Assembly: GCA_017549285.1 (NCBI GenBank)
Contig: JAFYVE010000021.1
Coordinates: 1-34,544, forward strand
Direction of reading: 5' to 3'
DNA: 34,544 nucleotides
Source: Clostridia bacterium
GTDB lineage: Bacteria; Bacillota; Clostridia; Oscillospirales; Acutalibacteraceae
Shown here piece by piece: positions 33,728 through 34,544 of this stretch. The first letter of the stretch is position 1. Each line of letters starts with the position of its first letter. The notes beneath the pieces are model-generated. The model ran no database searches, was not told where the DNA came from, and was given only the letters and a program-made list of their open reading frames with translations. The translations under genes and the position numbers were made by a program.

Positions 33728-34198
33728 TTATTTTATGAAAAATGCAAAAAATTCAACTGAAATTAAGTATTTAAACATAGATAAGACAGCAATAATATAT
33801 TCCCTGCAGAAATTATATTCACGTTTACCCTTGATTATTATAAAGCCGAGACGAACTGTTTCATAATACAGAAAGCTGAAAAATATGCCGAGTGCAGAAA
33901 AATCCGATATAAATGATATAAGACTCATTCCTATAAATATAGCGATCTCAAGCAATAACGGATAAACAGGTATTTTCCCACCACAATTACGGCATTTACC
34001 TTTGCAGATTATATAAGATATAACCGGCAACTGAAGAAATGGAGTAATCTTTGTCCCACAATAATCACAAAAACACTTTGAACTTCTTACAGGCAATTTA
34101 TTTCCTGCTGTAAGACGCAATATATTTGTCGTAGCAAGACCACCAAGAATAAAATAAACAGTACATATTGCAATAATCACAAAAATATGCTTTTCCAT
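33728..34198 (-). CDS. Stand-alone PilD-type N-terminal cysteine domain protein
   Basis: 156 residues. A membrane helix at 5-25 is followed by C44-x2-C47 and C69-x2-C72 spaced by TPFLQLPVISYIICKGKC, closely matching the cytoplasmic zinc-binding N-terminal domain (DiS_P_DiS, PF06750) of PilD/ComC prepilin peptidases, including the YPLLLE ending. Two or three more hydrophobic segments follow (about 81-100, 104-120, 135-154). The catalytic aspartate motifs are absent and the protein ends where they would begin. It has its own promoter and AGAGGTG RBS, and lies 172 bases upstream of tadZ. It may be a separated methylase/accessory half of the peptidase, or a decayed PilD. The intact frame and promoter favour a working gene. 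Confidence 0.8.
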   Translation of the reverse strand: MEKHIFVIIAICTVYFILGGLATTNILRLTAGNKLPVRSSKCFCDYCGTKITPFLQLPVISYIICKGKCRNCGGKIPVYPLLLEIAIFIGMSLISFISDFSALGIFFSFLYYETVRLGFIIIKGKREYNFCREYIIAVLSMFKYLISVEFFAFFIK

Positions 34199-34220
34199 AA
34201 AAACACCTCTTATTTTATAA

Positions 34221-34250
34221 ATTTTACAATAATAATTCGTTTTTTGTCAA
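34221..34250 (-). promoter_or_regulatory. Sigma-A promoter of the PilD-domain gene
   Basis: Perfect TTGACA (34245-34250) and TAAAAT (34221-34226) on the minus strand, 18-base spacer, about 23 bases before the ATG at 34198. No terminator follows the gene, so this promoter could also feed the tad unit. Confidence 0.8.
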
Positions 34251-34284
34251 TATTGATTCACAGATTTATTCAAACTCACCTATA

Positions 34285-34327
34285 AAAAAAATTAAAAGCC
34301 TTGAAACGCTTATGTTTCAAGGCTTTT
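34285..34327 (-). terminator. Terminator downstream of the tRNA fragment
   Basis: A perfect 14-bp stem (34294-34307 with 34314-34327) and 6-base loop, followed on the minus strand by AA and a run of T. It lies about 10 bases after the CCA end of the tRNA-Ala sequence and is probably its native terminator. Confidence 0.85.
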
Positions 34328-34336
34328 CGGTGTGCG

Positions 34337-34395
<59 letters not shown>

Positions 34396-34440
34396 GATAC
34401 ACGCAAAAACGCACCCCATAATTTAAAATTGTAAAAAACT

Positions 34441-34486
34441 AACCTCTTGTTTTCGGCAGTTGTATCCTGCTTTATAACAAGAGGTT
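34441..34486. terminator. Strong hairpin, bidirectional terminator
   Basis: An 11-bp perfect stem (34441-34451 with 34476-34486) encloses a smaller GCAG/CTGC stem (34456-34459 with 34467-34470). T-runs follow on both strands (TTTT on plus, AGTTTTTT on minus). It probably ends a gene that lies beyond the right edge. Apart from this, 34396-34544 shows no gene. Confidence 0.65.
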
Positions 34487-34544
34487 TTACATAAATTTTA
34501 AACGATATTAAAACTTCATCTGCGATTAAGCTTATCCGACAAAT

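Overview
The window looks like the chromosome of a low-GC, Gram-positive gut-type clostridium, most likely Oscillospirales/Ruminococcaceae. The grounds are strong GGAGG ribosome-binding sites, sigma-A promoters, a Gram-positive Tad pilus locus without a secretin, a DUF5702 (TadG-like) pseudopilin, a cytoplasmic GH27 glycosidase and hairpin-rich intergenic repeats. No transposase, integrase, CRISPR array or rRNA is visible. The species assignment is inference.

Layout. At 1-2300 a short intergenic hairpin repeat is followed by a two-gene minus-strand operon: a condensation-domain-like acyltransferase and a multi-pass membrane protein. At 2440-4471 on the plus strand there is an orphan terminator, an XRE regulator and a GH27 alpha-galactosidase-like enzyme with its own promoter. 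At 4485-4787 sits a non-coding element with 36-37 bp terminal inverted repeats (MITE-like). From 4800 to 33556 all 18 genes are on the minus strand with gaps of at most about 92 bases, several stop/start overlaps, and one clear promoter at 33651-33679. A separate small gene with its own promoter lies at 33728-34198. At the right edge is a 5'-truncated tRNA-Ala(GGC), perhaps the scar of an integrated element lying beyond the window.

The long array reads, in transcription order: TadZ/CpaE, TadA/CpaF ATPase, TadB, TadC, Flp pilin, TadE, DUF5702 protein, LRR lipoprotein, a second TadE-like protein, a small unknown protein, an A24 prepilin peptidase, a TPR/WG-repeat protein, a DUF6382-like FHA protein, a PP2C phosphatase, a transmembrane Ser/Thr kinase, a membrane-anchored protein with four ETTVL motifs, a four-helix membrane protein, a 3229-residue surface protein, and a zinc-ribbon/DUF4234 membrane protein.

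The most interesting feature is that a complete Tad pilus machine shares one apparent transcription unit with a complete phosphothreonine circuit: kinase (writer), PP2C (eraser), FHA protein (reader), and seven copies of a TTVL motif in three proteins as candidate sites. The motif resembles the ETT phospho-site of GarA/OdhI that binds FHA domains. My inference is a pilus/adhesin apparatus assembled or gated by threonine phosphorylation. Three stem-loops without U-tracts inside the unit may set the relative dosage of pilin, signalling and surface-protein segments.
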